Assembly: GCA_016779685.1 (NCBI GenBank)
Contig: JADHND010000026.1
Coordinates: 1-12,973 of the forward strand
Source of the DNA: Shewanellaceae bacterium
GTDB taxonomy: Bacteria > Pseudomonadota > Gammaproteobacteria > Enterobacterales > Shewanellaceae
Length of the DNA stretch: 12,973 bases
Reading direction: 5' to 3'
Shown here: positions 1 to 8,245 of the stretch, piece by piece
How positions within the stretch are numbered: the first letter of the stretch is position 1
How the letters are laid out: each line of letters starts with the position of its first letter
Program-made: the position numbers and the translations under genes
The notes under the pieces: model-generated
What the model was told of the DNA's origin: nothing
Database searches by the model: none
The model's input: the letters and a program-made list of their open reading frames with translations, nothing else

Positions 1-348
1 TAAATCGACCAACACGCTAAGATTCGCGGTTGGCACTACGAAAGGAACTAACCAACGATATCCGACACGACCTTGATGTGTTTGATTATCTAATAATAAC
101 GACTTATCCAAGCGCAATTCACCTATGAATGAGAACCACTCACCTTCATTGGCAGCTGAAACAAGGGGCGTTAATGGGCTGACCTCTGATTGGCTTTCAA
201 ACTGATTTTGTCGTACACTGGCAGCTTGGTAACGAGACAACTGCCACACTCCCAAAGCCAAGAGAAAACCTCCTATACTCATCGTTAATAAGTACCACAA
301 AATCGATTTAAAAGAGGGACATCGGATGTTATTTTTTAAAATATTCAT
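1..348 (-). CDS. SURF1-family cytochrome oxidase assembly protein (N-terminal part, runs off left edge)
   Basis: This is a 116-codon open frame with no stop before the window edge, so the C-terminal half is missing. After a short basic N-terminus it has a membrane helix ending in LALGVWQLSRY, the usual SURF1 pattern of a helix followed by GxWQLxR. Further on it has LLLDNQTHQGRVGY and VLVDL, which match the conserved SURF1 block. SURF1 proteins help insert heme a into subunit I of aa3-type oxidases, and the oxidase operon is adjacent, so the role fits. The start is uncertain. ATG at 348 keeps a full membrane helix but overlaps the divergent neighbour. ATG at 372 and TTG at 300 are also in frame, and ATG at 282 would cut the helix short. 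No clear ribosome-binding site supports any of them. Family call strong, start weak. Confidence 0.85.
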   Translation of the reverse strand, partial: MNILKNNIRCPSFKSILWYLLTMSIGGFLLALGVWQLSRYQAASVRQNQFESQSEVSPLTPLVSAANEGEWFSFIGELRLDKSLLLDNQTHQGRVGYRWLVPFVVPTANLSVLVDL

Positions 349-562
349 GGTATTATTGCTATTACTGGTCATTACTAATCTGGCTCTATCGCTACGTCAT
401 CTGGTGCATGGTACCAAAGGGGTGACAAAATTTTTGCAGTCTAGATTGCTGATCTCACTCGCCTTAGTGGTCTTCCTAATCAGTGCATATGCACTAGGCT
501 GGCTTACACTCAATCCGTCCCCCCTCTATGATTCATCACAGCACATAGACAAACATAAATAA
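326..562 (+). CDS. DUF2909-like small twin-transmembrane protein
   Basis: The 78-residue protein has two hydrophobic helices (about residues 3-22 and 40-60) separated by a short basic, glycine-containing loop (LRHLVHGTKG), with a polar tail. This size, topology and position beside coxC and SURF1 match the DUF2909 or twin-transmembrane proteins often annotated in Pseudomonas-type cox clusters. Their biochemical role is not established; a part in oxidase assembly is only inferred from position. The start at 326 is favoured by a GAGGG ribosome-binding sequence at 314-318. A second ATG at 347 has no such site. The gene runs opposite to the oxidase operon. Its 3' end overlaps the 3' end of coxC by 27 bp, and its 5' end overlaps the likely SURF1 start. 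Confidence 0.75.
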   Translation: MLFFKIFMVLLLLLVITNLALSLRHLVHGTKGVTKFLQSRLLISLALVVFLISAYALGWLTLNPSPLYDSSQHIDKHK

Positions 563-1417
563 GCACAGCCAAACCACATCAACAAAATGCCAGTACCAAC
601 TACCCGCCTGAAAAGCAAAATGCTTTGCAGGCGTAAAATGACCGCACAACACCCGAATCAGTAACACAAACAAAATAAGCGACCCCAGGGTAACATGCAT
701 CCCATGAAAGCCCGTCAACAGAAAAAAAGTGTTGCCATAAACACCAGCATCTAGGGTTAAATCTAATTCATGATACGCATGCATATATTCCTGCCATTGA
801 AATGACAAAAACAAGCCACCAAGTATCAAAGTAAGCATCAGATAAACTGCGGTTTGATTACGTTTATTTTGCTCTAAACCCACATGTGCAAAATGAAGGG
901 TAACGGATGACACCAACAACAAAACGGTGTTAATTAAAGGCAAGCCTTGCCATGGCATAGGTTTGGTTGCAGATCCATCTGGCGTGATCACCAATGGCCA
1001 AATCGCTTCAAATTCAGGCCATAAGACAGCATGGGTCATCGCATTGTTACCTGCGCCAGACAACCAAGGTACTGCGAACATTCGTATATAAAATAAGGCG
1101 CCAAAAAAAGCTGTAAAAAACATGACTTCTGAAAAGATAAACCAACCCATGCCTTGGCGAAAAGATCGATCCATTTGCTTTGAATAAAGACCTTGCATCG
1201 ACTCTTGAATCACATGTCTAAACCAGCCAAACATCATAAAAAAAATGAATAAACAACCCAATAACAGCACTATATAACCATTTTGGGGCATGCTGAGGTC
1301 TCTTTGTTGCAACCAAAGACCCGAACCTAATGCCATTAAGAACAAGCCAATTGCGCCTATGATTGGCCACGGACTTTGCTCAGGCACATAATAAGTTTCG
1401 TATTTTTCATGTTCCAT
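536..1417 (-). CDS. coxC: Cytochrome c oxidase subunit III
   Basis: The 293-residue, very hydrophobic protein has several predicted membrane helices. It begins with YYVPEQSPWPI, a typical start for bacterial subunit III, and contains the conserved FHGMHV segment and the C-terminal YWHFVDVVWL motif. Subunit III stabilises the catalytic core of aa3-type oxidase in the inner membrane and helps sustain proton uptake through the D pathway. It is the last gene of the coxB-coxA-ctaG-coxC operon, 25 bp after ctaG. An AGGGAG ribosome-binding sequence lies about 10 nt before the ATG. The 3' end overlaps the convergent DUF2909-like gene, with no hairpin terminator visible there. Length is normal for the family. 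Confidence 0.97.
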   Translation of the reverse strand: MEHEKYETYYVPEQSPWPIIGAIGLFLMALGSGLWLQQRDLSMPQNGYIVLLLGCLFIFFMMFGWFRHVIQESMQGLYSKQMDRSFRQGMGWFIFSEVMFFTAFFGALFYIRMFAVPWLSGAGNNAMTHAVLWPEFEAIWPLVITPDGSATKPMPWQGLPLINTVLLLVSSVTLHFAHVGLEQNKRNQTAVYLMLTLILGGLFLSFQWQEYMHAYHELDLTLDAGVYGNTFFLLTGFHGMHVTLGSLILFVLLIRVLCGHFTPAKHFAFQAGSWYWHFVDVVWLCLFMFVYVL

Positions 1418-1442
1418 TGTGTGAAGACTCCCTGTTAAACAC

Positions 1443-1955
1443 CTAAGTTTTGCTAAACATGGTATAAGACAATGTCACCGTTTTAATATCAGGAGAGATG
1501 TCTTTATCAATATAAAAGATTAAGGGCATTTCTACCGACGCCAACGGGGACAATTGTTGTTGCTGAAAACAAAAGCACTCAACTTTATGTAGATGTGTCG
1601 CTGCTAGGCCGGGTGAAACCGAGGGAATCGCTTGCCCAATCGTATGATAGTTTGCTTGATTTTTTGCCATAAAATTGACTTTATTCATAGCGCCCAACTG
1701 AACTCTAATGTGCTTTAACTTTGGCTCAAAATGCCATGGGATGCCTTGATGGACATGTGCAATAAACTCAACGGTAATCCAATCAGCATCGGTTAGATCA
1801 GCTTCCGTAGGCATGACTGCTGGCTGGTTGACGGGCTTACCGTTGATCCCTGTAATGTCACAAAAAACGTCATACAATGGCACCAAGGCAAACCCAAAAC
1901 CGAACATGGCGAGCGCAAAACCACATAATCCGACCAGGAACCGTCGATGCAACAT
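1443..1955 (-). CDS. ctaG: Cytochrome c oxidase copper-assembly protein CtaG/Cox11
   Basis: The 170-residue protein has one N-terminal membrane helix (about residues 7-27) followed by PLYDVFCDITGING, the conserved Cox11 junction, and a periplasmic beta domain. The copper-binding CFCF motif is present (within VECFCFQQQ, about residues 127-130), as is the C-terminal LSYTMF strand. Cox11/CtaG proteins deliver copper to the CuB site of subunit I. The gene starts 1 bp after the coxA stop codon, so translation is probably coupled. No strong ribosome-binding site of its own is seen. Length is slightly short but within the bacterial range. Confidence 0.96.
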   Translation of the reverse strand: MLHRRFLVGLCGFALAMFGFGFALVPLYDVFCDITGINGKPVNQPAVMPTEADLTDADWITVEFIAHVHQGIPWHFEPKLKHIRVQLGAMNKVNFMAKNQANYHTIGQAIPSVSPGLAATHLHKVECFCFQQQQLSPLASVEMPLIFYIDKDISPDIKTVTLSYTMFSKT

Positions 1956-1956
1956 A

Positions 1957-3588
1957 CTACTTAGAGCTCACGCTAGGTGGTGTACTAAACGAGTGATAAG
2001 GAGCTGGGCTTGGAAGTGTCCACTCTAAACCTTCTGCCCCCTCCCATGGCTTAGCTGGAGCTGGTTGCCCCCCTCGAGAGCATTTAATCAAAACAGCCAC
2101 AAAGAACAACTGCGACAATCCAAAAGCAAAACCACCAATAGAGACGATTTGATTCACTTCAGCAAACTGAAGCGCATAATCTGGAATTCGACGTGGCATT
2201 CCAGCTAAGCCCAAGAAGTGCATCGGGAAGAAAAGGACATTAACTGAAATCAAGGATGACCAGAAATGCAGCTTCGCCAAGGTTTCATCAAACATATACC
2301 CTGTCCATTTTGGTAGCCAGTAGTAAACCGCAGCCATAATGGAAAAAATAGCTCCCGTTACAAGTACATAATGGAAATGAGCGACCACAAAATAAGTATC
2401 ATGATATTGAAAATCGACCGGTGTAATCGCTAACATCAAGCCAGAAAATCCCCCAATAGTAAATAAAACGATAAATGCAATCGCAAACAGCATGGGAACT
2501 TCAAAGGTCATAGAACCACGCCACATCGTCGCAATCCAATTAAATACTTTGACGCCAGTTGGAACCGCAATCAGCATCGTGCAGAACATAAAAAACAATT
2601 CTGCAAAGACTGGCATGCCAACTGTAAACATATGATGGGCCCACACAACAAAGGATAAAATAGCGATACTTGATGTTGCATAAACCATTGATGCATAACC
2701 AAAAAGAGGTTTTCTTGAAAAGGTTGGTACAATCGATGACACAATACCAAAACTGGGCAAAATCATAATGTAGACTTCAGGATGACCAAAAAACCAAAAA
2801 ATATGCTGAAATAATACAGGATCACCTCCTCCACTAGCAGCAAAAAAACTCGTACCAAAATACTTATCGGTTAACACCATCGTCACTGCACCAGCCAAAA
2901 CAGGCATCACTGCAATCAACAAGAAAGCTGTTATAAACCAAGTCCATACAAACAATGGCATTTTCATCCAAGTCATACCAGGTGCGCGCATATTGACGAT
3001 AGTAATAATGACATTCATGGCTCCCATGATAGAGCTAATGCCTAAAATATGAATAGCAAAAACAAACAAGGCTGTACTCGGTGGGGCATAGGTTGTAGAC
3101 AGAGGTGCGTAAAATGTCCAGCCAAAATTAGGCCCCCCACCCTGCATCAAGAGTGATGATAGTAACAACGTAAAAGCAAATGGTAATATCCAGAAGCTCC
3201 AGTTATTCATTCTCGGTAGCGCCATATCAGGGGCGCCAATCATAATTGGGATCAGCCAATTAGCAAGCCCAGTAAACGCCGGCATCACCGCCCCAAAAAT
3301 CATAATCAAACCATGCATCGTGGTCATTTGATTAAAGAAATTAGGTTCTAGCAATTGTAAGCCAGGCTGAAACAGCTCAGCTCGGATCACCATCGCCATG
3401 AGCCCTCCAATAAAAAACATCGCCAGGCTGAATACCAAATACATCGTGCCGATGTCTTTATGATTGGTCGTTAAGACCCAACGCATCAAGCCGGTAGCTT
3501 TGTGTGAGTGCGCATGCTGATTTGAATCTGTGGTTTTATCGACTTGCTCATATTCAATGTTGTCAATTTCTCTAGTTGCTATCGTCAT
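1957..3588 (-). CDS. coxA: Cytochrome c oxidase subunit I
   Basis: The 543-residue heme-copper oxidase core has every expected ligand. H92 and H406 fit the low-spin heme ligands, H404 the high-spin heme ligand, and H269, H318 and H319 the CuB ligands, with Y273 as the cross-linked tyrosine. The GHPEVY motif with E271 makes it an A1-type oxidase with the D-pathway glutamate. D121 (GAPDMALPRMNN) is the D-pathway entry residue and K347 (TGVKVFNW) the K-pathway lysine. It reduces oxygen to water while pumping protons in the inner membrane. A ribosome-binding sequence (AAGGAAT) lies just before the ATG at 3588 and overlaps the end of coxB, whose stop is 11 bp upstream. The N-terminal 30 residues are polar and histidine-rich, before the conserved TTNHKDIG. 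Confidence 0.99.
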   Translation of the reverse strand: MTIATREIDNIEYEQVDKTTDSNQHAHSHKATGLMRWVLTTNHKDIGTMYLVFSLAMFFIGGLMAMVIRAELFQPGLQLLEPNFFNQMTTMHGLIMIFGAVMPAFTGLANWLIPIMIGAPDMALPRMNNWSFWILPFAFTLLLSSLLMQGGGPNFGWTFYAPLSTTYAPPSTALFVFAIHILGISSIMGAMNVIITIVNMRAPGMTWMKMPLFVWTWFITAFLLIAVMPVLAGAVTMVLTDKYFGTSFFAASGGGDPVLFQHIFWFFGHPEVYIMILPSFGIVSSIVPTFSRKPLFGYASMVYATSSIAILSFVVWAHHMFTVGMPVFAELFFMFCTMLIAVPTGVKVFNWIATMWRGSMTFEVPMLFAIAFIVLFTIGGFSGLMLAITPVDFQYHDTYFVVAHFHYVLVTGAIFSIMAAVYYWLPKWTGYMFDETLAKLHFWSSLISVNVLFFPMHFLGLAGMPRRIPDYALQFAEVNQIVSIGGFAFGLSQLFFVAVLIKCSRGGQPAPAKPWEGAEGLEWTLPSPAPYHSFSTPPSVSSK

Positions 3589-3599
3589 AAAAATTCCTT

Positions 3600-4724
3600 T
3601 TATTCCGCTTTTGCCGATGCAATATCTGCTGGCTGAATGATGTCTTGAGTCGCGTTACCCCAAGCATTTCTTTCGTATGTAATCACTGCTGCCATCTCTT
3701 TGTTCGATAACTGCCCCTTAAATGATTGCATAGCGGTACCTGCGACACCATTTACCACGATATCAATATGAGCCGCAATATCGTTTTTCACAATATCACT
3801 GTCTTTTAGAGCTGGGAAAATACCTTGTAAGCCCAATCCATTGACTTGATGGCAAGCGGCACAACGTTGAACATAAACAGCTTCGCCTAATTGCATCAAT
3901 TCTGTCATCGAAAGTTCTTGACGACTCTCCAGAGCGGCATCCTCTTTAGCCTCATAAGCCATCTCTTTCTGCTCAGCTAACCAATTATCAAACTCGCCAC
4001 CATCGATTGCTTTGACAACAATCGGCATAAAAGCATGATCTTTACCACAAAGCTCTGTACATTGGCCGCGATACACACCAGCACGTTCAATATTGACCCA
4101 TGATTCATTGATAAAACCAGGTAACACATCTTTTTTAATTGAAAATTCGGGCATCCACCAAGAATGAATCACATCATCTGAGGTAAACAAAAAACGTACT
4201 TTGCGATGCGTTGGTAAAATAAGTGGCTTATCTACTTCTAACAGATAATATTCACCTTTATCTTGTTGATTGTGAATAGCTTCTTGTGGCGTTGAAAGCA
4301 AACTAAAATAAGCCACATCTTGTTCAAAGTATTCATAATGCCACTTCCATTGGGAACCTGTGACAAGAATCGTTAATTCAGACTCATGCGTGTTTTCCAT
4401 TGCAACCAGAGTTTTGGTCGCTGGAATAGCCATCAAAGCTAGGATAATAAAAGGAATAATCGTCCAGGTCACTTCTGCTTTGACGTTTTCATGGAATTGA
4501 GATGGTATCGCACCTCGTGATTTTCTGTGCTTATACATGGAATAAAACATCACCCCAAAGACCAAACAACCAATTAAACAACAGATAAAAAAAATGGTCA
4601 TGTGAAGTGCATACACATCATGGCTGATTTGCGTCACCCCTTTGGGCAAATTGTACCTCATCTCTACTGCTTGCAGTGGCAACATAAACGTCGTCAGCAA
4701 AGCATATAAGATATTTCTTCTCAC
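3600..4724 (-). CDS. coxB: Cytochrome c oxidase subunit II with fused C-terminal cytochrome c domain (caa3-like)
   Basis: The 374-residue protein starts with a signal peptide (about residues 1-20, likely cleaved near LQA/VE). Two membrane helices follow (about 38-60 and 85-103), then a CuA cupredoxin domain. The CuA ligands are visible: H187 in HSWWMP, then C222, C226, H230 and M233 in the block GQCTELCGKDHAFMP. After a charged linker rich in Glu and Ala (about 250-272) comes a class I cytochrome c domain with CAACH heme attachment at 288-292 and a likely axial Met at 332. It takes electrons from the respiratory chain and passes them to subunit I. The start codon is GTG at 4724, supported by a strong AAGGAGAG site 7 nt upstream. 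It is the first gene of the operon. Confidence 0.98.
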   Translation of the reverse strand: MRRNILYALLTTFMLPLQAVEMRYNLPKGVTQISHDVYALHMTIFFICCLIGCLVFGVMFYSMYKHRKSRGAIPSQFHENVKAEVTWTIIPFIILALMAIPATKTLVAMENTHESELTILVTGSQWKWHYEYFEQDVAYFSLLSTPQEAIHNQQDKGEYYLLEVDKPLILPTHRKVRFLFTSDDVIHSWWMPEFSIKKDVLPGFINESWVNIERAGVYRGQCTELCGKDHAFMPIVVKAIDGGEFDNWLAEQKEMAYEAKEDAALESRQELSMTELMQLGEAVYVQRCAACHQVNGLGLQGIFPALKDSDIVKNDIAAHIDIVVNGVAGTAMQSFKGQLSNKEMAAVITYERNAWGNATQDIIQPADIASAKAE

Positions 4725-5019
4725 TAAAACTCTCCTTGTATAACCGCAACTGAATCACCTTAAAGGTGTAAATCGTTGCATACCGTTTCCATGATTTGAA
4801 AGTAGCTATTATTCTAGGTTAAAATTACGTTGGAATGTTGTTTTTTTAACCAAGACAAGCTAACCATTTTTTTAATGAAAATCAAGCAGAAAATGTGAAA
4901 CGTTAGCAATAAATATTTCCCTCATGATGTTCTTAAAAAAGATGAGATAGACATGAATGAAAATAAAATCATAGACAATTCATACAATTATATTAAAATA
5001 GGCTTCTTTCATTGCAACA
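4725..5019. other. Divergent intergenic region between coxB and trmA
   Basis: This AT-rich 295-bp gap separates two divergent genes and must hold the promoters of both. Seen on the minus strand near coxB are the GTG-start ribosome-binding site (AAGGAGAG) and a small inverted repeat, CACCTT-A-AAGGTG at 4756-4768, that would fall in the coxB leader. A TAGAAT hexamer near 4811-4816 (minus strand) could be a coxB -10 element, but no good -35 is seen at the right spacing. On the trmA side there is a weak promoter candidate, listed separately. No RNA gene or larger ORF is convincing here. Confidence 0.5.
4972..4999 (+). promoter_or_regulatory. Possible sigma70 promoter for trmA
   Basis: TAGACA (4972-4977) and TAAAAT (4994-4999) are separated by 16 bp and end 20 bp before the trmA ATG. 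Both hexamers are near-consensus only, and the surrounding DNA is so AT-rich that such matches are expected by chance. Confidence 0.35.
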
Positions 5020-6132
5020 ATGTGGATAATAGTGAATTCGATTCAATCTGAACAATATCAAGCGCAGCTCGGGGAAAAAAAAGAACGATTTAATTCCAGC
5101 TTAGCGCCTTTCGCAGCACCGCATCCCACGGTCTTTGCTTCCCCGCCCACCCACTATCGCTATCGTGCTGAACTACGTGTCTGGCACCAAGGAGATGATT
5201 TAAGTTATATCATGTTTGACAAACAAACCAAACAGAAGATATTTATTTCGACCTTACCAATCGCCAGCAAGTTGATCAACACAACCATGCCGGCACTACT
5301 GGCTGAACTCAAAGACACACGTTTATTGCGCTATAAATTGTTTCAAGTTGACTTTTTATCAACGCAAACTGACCAACTGCTAATAACCCTGATATACCAT
5401 AAAAAATTAGATGAAGACTGGCAGGTAGCCGCGACGAAACTGCGGCAGCGGCTCATATCGATTCTACCCGCTAAACAACTCCATATCATAGGCCGAGCTA
5501 AAGGACAAAAAATAAATCTACACCAAGACTTCGTAGTAGAAACGATACACCTTCAAGATCAGACGCTTCATTATCAGCAAATCGAAAATAGTTTTACACA
5601 ACCCAATCCTACGGTAGCGACTCACATGCTTAACTGGGCTAAGAAGTGTACTCAAAACAGCACTGGCGACTTACTCGAGCTTTATTGTGGAAATGGTAAC
5701 TTTTCGATTGCATTAGCAAATAATTTCGGCAAAGTTCTAGCAACCGAAGTCTCTAAAAGTTCCGTTAATTCTGCTCAGTACAACATCAAGCTCAATGCGG
5801 TTCATCATGTTGAAGTCGTTCGTATGTCAGCGGAAGAGTTTACTCAGGCAATGAATAAAACTAGACAATTCAGGCGACTAGAGCATGTTGATCTCGATAG
5901 CTATCAATGCAATACAATTCTAGTGGATCCGCCTCGTTGTGGTTTAGATGCCAAAACAATCGAGCTTTTACAGCATTATCCTGCCATTGTTTATATCTCA
6001 TGCAACTTGGACACCTTAGCCGATAACTTATCCACCCTAACACAAACACATACCATAATCGACTGTGCTTTGTTTGATCAATTTCCTTATACAGATCACA
6101 TAGAAGCTGGTGTTTACTTATTTAAAAAATAA
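5020..6132 (+). CDS. trmA: tRNA (uracil-54-C5)-methyltransferase TrmA
   Basis: The 370-residue protein aligns by eye with E. coli TrmA (366 residues) almost throughout. TrmA uses S-adenosylmethionine to make m5U54 in the T-loop of tRNAs. Visible features are the N-terminal RNA-binding region with SPPTHYRYRAELRVW, then ENSFTQPN (Q194). The SAM-binding LELYCGNGNFS lies at about 219-229, and E243 follows in LATEV. The DPPRCGLD motif is at 303-310, the catalytic Cys C328 sits in YISCN, and the general-base Glu is E362 in HIEAG. The first residues MWIIVNSIQ are not conserved and there is no clear ribosome-binding site before ATG 5020. An in-frame GTG at 5032 gives a start closer to E. coli and cannot be excluded. 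The gene stands alone and converges on glyS. Confidence 0.97.
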   Translation: MWIIVNSIQSEQYQAQLGEKKERFNSSLAPFAAPHPTVFASPPTHYRYRAELRVWHQGDDLSYIMFDKQTKQKIFISTLPIASKLINTTMPALLAELKDTRLLRYKLFQVDFLSTQTDQLLITLIYHKKLDEDWQVAATKLRQRLISILPAKQLHIIGRAKGQKINLHQDFVVETIHLQDQTLHYQQIENSFTQPNPTVATHMLNWAKKCTQNSTGDLLELYCGNGNFSIALANNFGKVLATEVSKSSVNSAQYNIKLNAVHHVEVVRMSAEEFTQAMNKTRQFRRLEHVDLDSYQCNTILVDPPRCGLDAKTIELLQHYPAIVYISCNLDTLADNLSTLTQTHTIIDCALFDQFPYTDHIEAGVYLFKK

Positions 6133-6150
6133 AGCCGCATATGCGGCTTT
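6131..6150. terminator. Bidirectional intrinsic terminator between trmA and glyS
   Basis: AAAGCCGCATATGCGGCTTT is a perfect 20-bp inverted repeat (8-bp stem with a 4-nt loop) that overlaps the trmA stop codon and lies 19 bp past the glyS stop. The GC-rich stem core flanked by A and T runs gives a hairpin followed by U residues on either strand, so one element can end both convergent transcripts. Confidence 0.85.
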
Positions 6151-6169
6151 ATCTCCTCTTCAAGACAGT

Positions 6170-8242
6170 TTAAAATTGAAGCAGTGAAATATCTGCAACT
6201 TTCGAGAACTTCAATTTTAAACGCTGCAACAATGCAAGTCGATTGTGTTGAACTTGAGCATTTTCAGACAACACCATGACATCAGCAAAAAAATGATCAA
6301 CCGGCTGACGTAAGGTTGCCAACTCAGACAAGGCTCGCGTGTAATCATGGCTCTGAAGCATTTCTTGCATAGCATGATCACTTTGGTTGAGTGCTGCAAG
6401 CAATTGATGCTCAACATCATGTTCAAACAGAGAAGGATCAACCTCAGTAGCCGAATAAAACGACTTTGATGCTTTGGCTAAAATGTTGTTAACCCGTTTA
6501 TTCGCACTAGCTAATGCAGCAGCAGACTCAGAGTGTCGGAATTGGTCGATGGCATGAATTCGCTTGTCTAAATCAAATGCCAGACTTGGTTTTTGAATTA
6601 AGACGGACTGGATTACATCGGTTGGAATGCCCTGTTCTTGATACCAGGTTTTAAACCTAGCCAAAATAAATTCAAAAACATCCGTCTTGGTATTCGTATT
6701 TTCGATCCGGGTACCATATGCATCACACGCTAAAGCAACCAACTGCTTCGTATCTAGATTTAATTGATTCTCAATTAAAATCCGAAGTATGCCAATCGCG
6801 GCTCGACGTAATGCAAAAGGATCTTTATCTGCTTTTGGCGCTTGATGAATACCAAAGATACCAACTAAGGTATCTAACTTTTCTGCTAAGGCGACAGCAA
6901 CAGATGTCGATACCTGAGGAACCCGATCACCTGCAAATTTGGGCAAATATTGTTCAGCAATTGCCAAGGCCACCGCTTCTTCCTCACCATCTAGACGAGC
7001 ATAATGCATACCCATAATGCCTTGTACCTCTGGAAACTCTAACACCATTTGAGTGGTGAGATCGGCCTTCGACAACAAGCCAGCCCGATATGCATGCTCA
7101 GCATTACTTTTTAACAAGTCCGCAATTGATGCCGACAATGTCGCTATACGGTTTGTCCGCTGCAACATATCGCCTAGCTTTTTCTGGAATGTGATTTGCG
7201 CCAGACGTTCGCATCGGCTAAATAAGGTCTTTTGTTTATCCTGCTCAAAGAAAAATTGTGCATCTGCCAATCTAGGTCGTATCACGCGCTCATTACCTTG
7301 AATCACTTGCACTGGATCAGTTGAGATGATATTACTGACAAACAAAAATTTGGGCATAAGTTGCTGATTGGCTTGATAGACTGGAAAGTATTTTTGATCT
7401 TTTTTCATCGTATAAATCAGCGCTTCGCTGGGTACTGATAAAAAAGCCGCATCAAAGTTTGCAACCATGACTTCAGGATATTCGACCAAGGCGGTCACTT
7501 CATCTAATAAACTCTGATCAAGGTCAACCACCCCCTCCAGTTCTACTTGATGCTTCTCAAGCCCGTCTTTGATCATGGCTTGACGCTTAGCAAAATCTGG
7601 AATCACCCGACCAATAGTTTCCAAAGTTGTTTCATAGGCATCAGCATCCATTAATTCGATTTCAGCTTGTCCCATAAATCGATGTCCAAGGATTTGACGA
7701 GAAGACTTTACCCCTAACACACAGCCTTCAATTAAATCACTTCCATACAACATCGTTAAGGTGTGGATAGGCCGGATGAAAGAAACAGTTTCAGTTCCCC
7801 AACGCATTGGTTTTGGTATCGGTAATTTTTTGAGTGCTTGTGATACCATGTCTGGCACCTCTTCAAATAAGGTTTTTCCTTTCACATGTGAAAGATGCAG
7901 CAACCACTCGCCTTTATCCGTTTTTTTCCTTTGCGCTTCGGCAACGCTGATTTTGTTTGCTGTCGCCCAGCCTAAGGCAGCCTTTGTTGGTTCTCCTGCT
8001 GCGTTAAAAGCAGCCTGAATGGCGGGGCCTTTCTTCTCAACAGTTTGATCTGGCTGCTTCAATGAACAATTTTTTAACTCTACCGCTATGCGGCGCGGCG
8101 TTGCATAAGACTTTATACCGTCAAATGTAAAACCAGCCTGTTGCATTAAATGCTGCATCGATGTTTTAAATGATTCAGCTAGAGAAGCCAGCCTTGTTGG
8201 TGGCAACTCTTCTGTACCAATTTCTATGAGCAATGTTTTCAT
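6170..8242 (-). CDS. glyS: Glycyl-tRNA synthetase, beta subunit
   Basis: At 690 residues it matches E. coli GlyS (689) in length and in its landmark segments. These are the N-terminus LIEIGTEELPP, PKPMRWG (143-149), FIRPIHTL (155-162), VEYPEVM (253-259), NERVIRPRLADA (317-328), QGIMGMHYA (407-415) and KADKDPFALRRAA (470-482). The beta subunit joins GlyQ in the alpha2/beta2 synthetase that charges tRNA-Gly, and carries the tRNA-recognition and anticodon-binding parts. The start at 8242 lies 3 bp after the glyQ stop, with a GGAG ribosome-binding sequence inside the end of glyQ, so the two are translationally linked. The gene ends just before the palindromic terminator shared with trmA. No anomalies seen. 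Confidence 0.99.
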   Translation of the reverse strand: MKTLLIEIGTEELPPTRLASLAESFKTSMQHLMQQAGFTFDGIKSYATPRRIAVELKNCSLKQPDQTVEKKGPAIQAAFNAAGEPTKAALGWATANKISVAEAQRKKTDKGEWLLHLSHVKGKTLFEEVPDMVSQALKKLPIPKPMRWGTETVSFIRPIHTLTMLYGSDLIEGCVLGVKSSRQILGHRFMGQAEIELMDADAYETTLETIGRVIPDFAKRQAMIKDGLEKHQVELEGVVDLDQSLLDEVTALVEYPEVMVANFDAAFLSVPSEALIYTMKKDQKYFPVYQANQQLMPKFLFVSNIISTDPVQVIQGNERVIRPRLADAQFFFEQDKQKTLFSRCERLAQITFQKKLGDMLQRTNRIATLSASIADLLKSNAEHAYRAGLLSKADLTTQMVLEFPEVQGIMGMHYARLDGEEEAVALAIAEQYLPKFAGDRVPQVSTSVAVALAEKLDTLVGIFGIHQAPKADKDPFALRRAAIGILRILIENQLNLDTKQLVALACDAYGTRIENTNTKTDVFEFILARFKTWYQEQGIPTDVIQSVLIQKPSLAFDLDKRIHAIDQFRHSESAAALASANKRVNNILAKASKSFYSATEVDPSLFEHDVEHQLLAALNQSDHAMQEMLQSHDYTRALSELATLRQPVDHFFADVMVLSENAQVQHNRLALLQRLKLKFSKVADISLLQF
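7879..7894. repeat. 16-bp perfect palindrome inside glyS
   Basis: CTTTCACATGTGAAAG reads the same on both strands. It contains the parS half-sites TTTCAC and GTGAAA, but 2 bp further apart than in a true parS. It lies in coding sequence, so it may be only a coincidence of codons. Confidence 0.4.
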
Positions 8243-8245
8243 CTG

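Noticed and set aside
4888..4903. GTGAAAC half-site resembling parS upstream of coxB.
   Set aside because: Only one half matches; the other arm is absent.
4953..5051. Small plus-strand ORF (32 residues, MNENKIIDNS...) in the trmA leader, overlapping the trmA start in another frame.
   Set aside because: Its composition is just AT-rich DNA (many Asn, Ile and Lys), the ribosome-binding site is weak, and nothing recognisable is present.
6024..6032. TTATCCACC, one mismatch from a DnaA box, in trmA.
   Set aside because: It is single, in coding sequence, with no cluster of boxes or AT-rich unwinding region; no sign of oriC itself in the window.
6718..8018. Several plus-strand ORFs of 80-100 codons opposite glyS.
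   Set aside because: They are antisense shadows of a complete, well-conserved glyS and match no known family.
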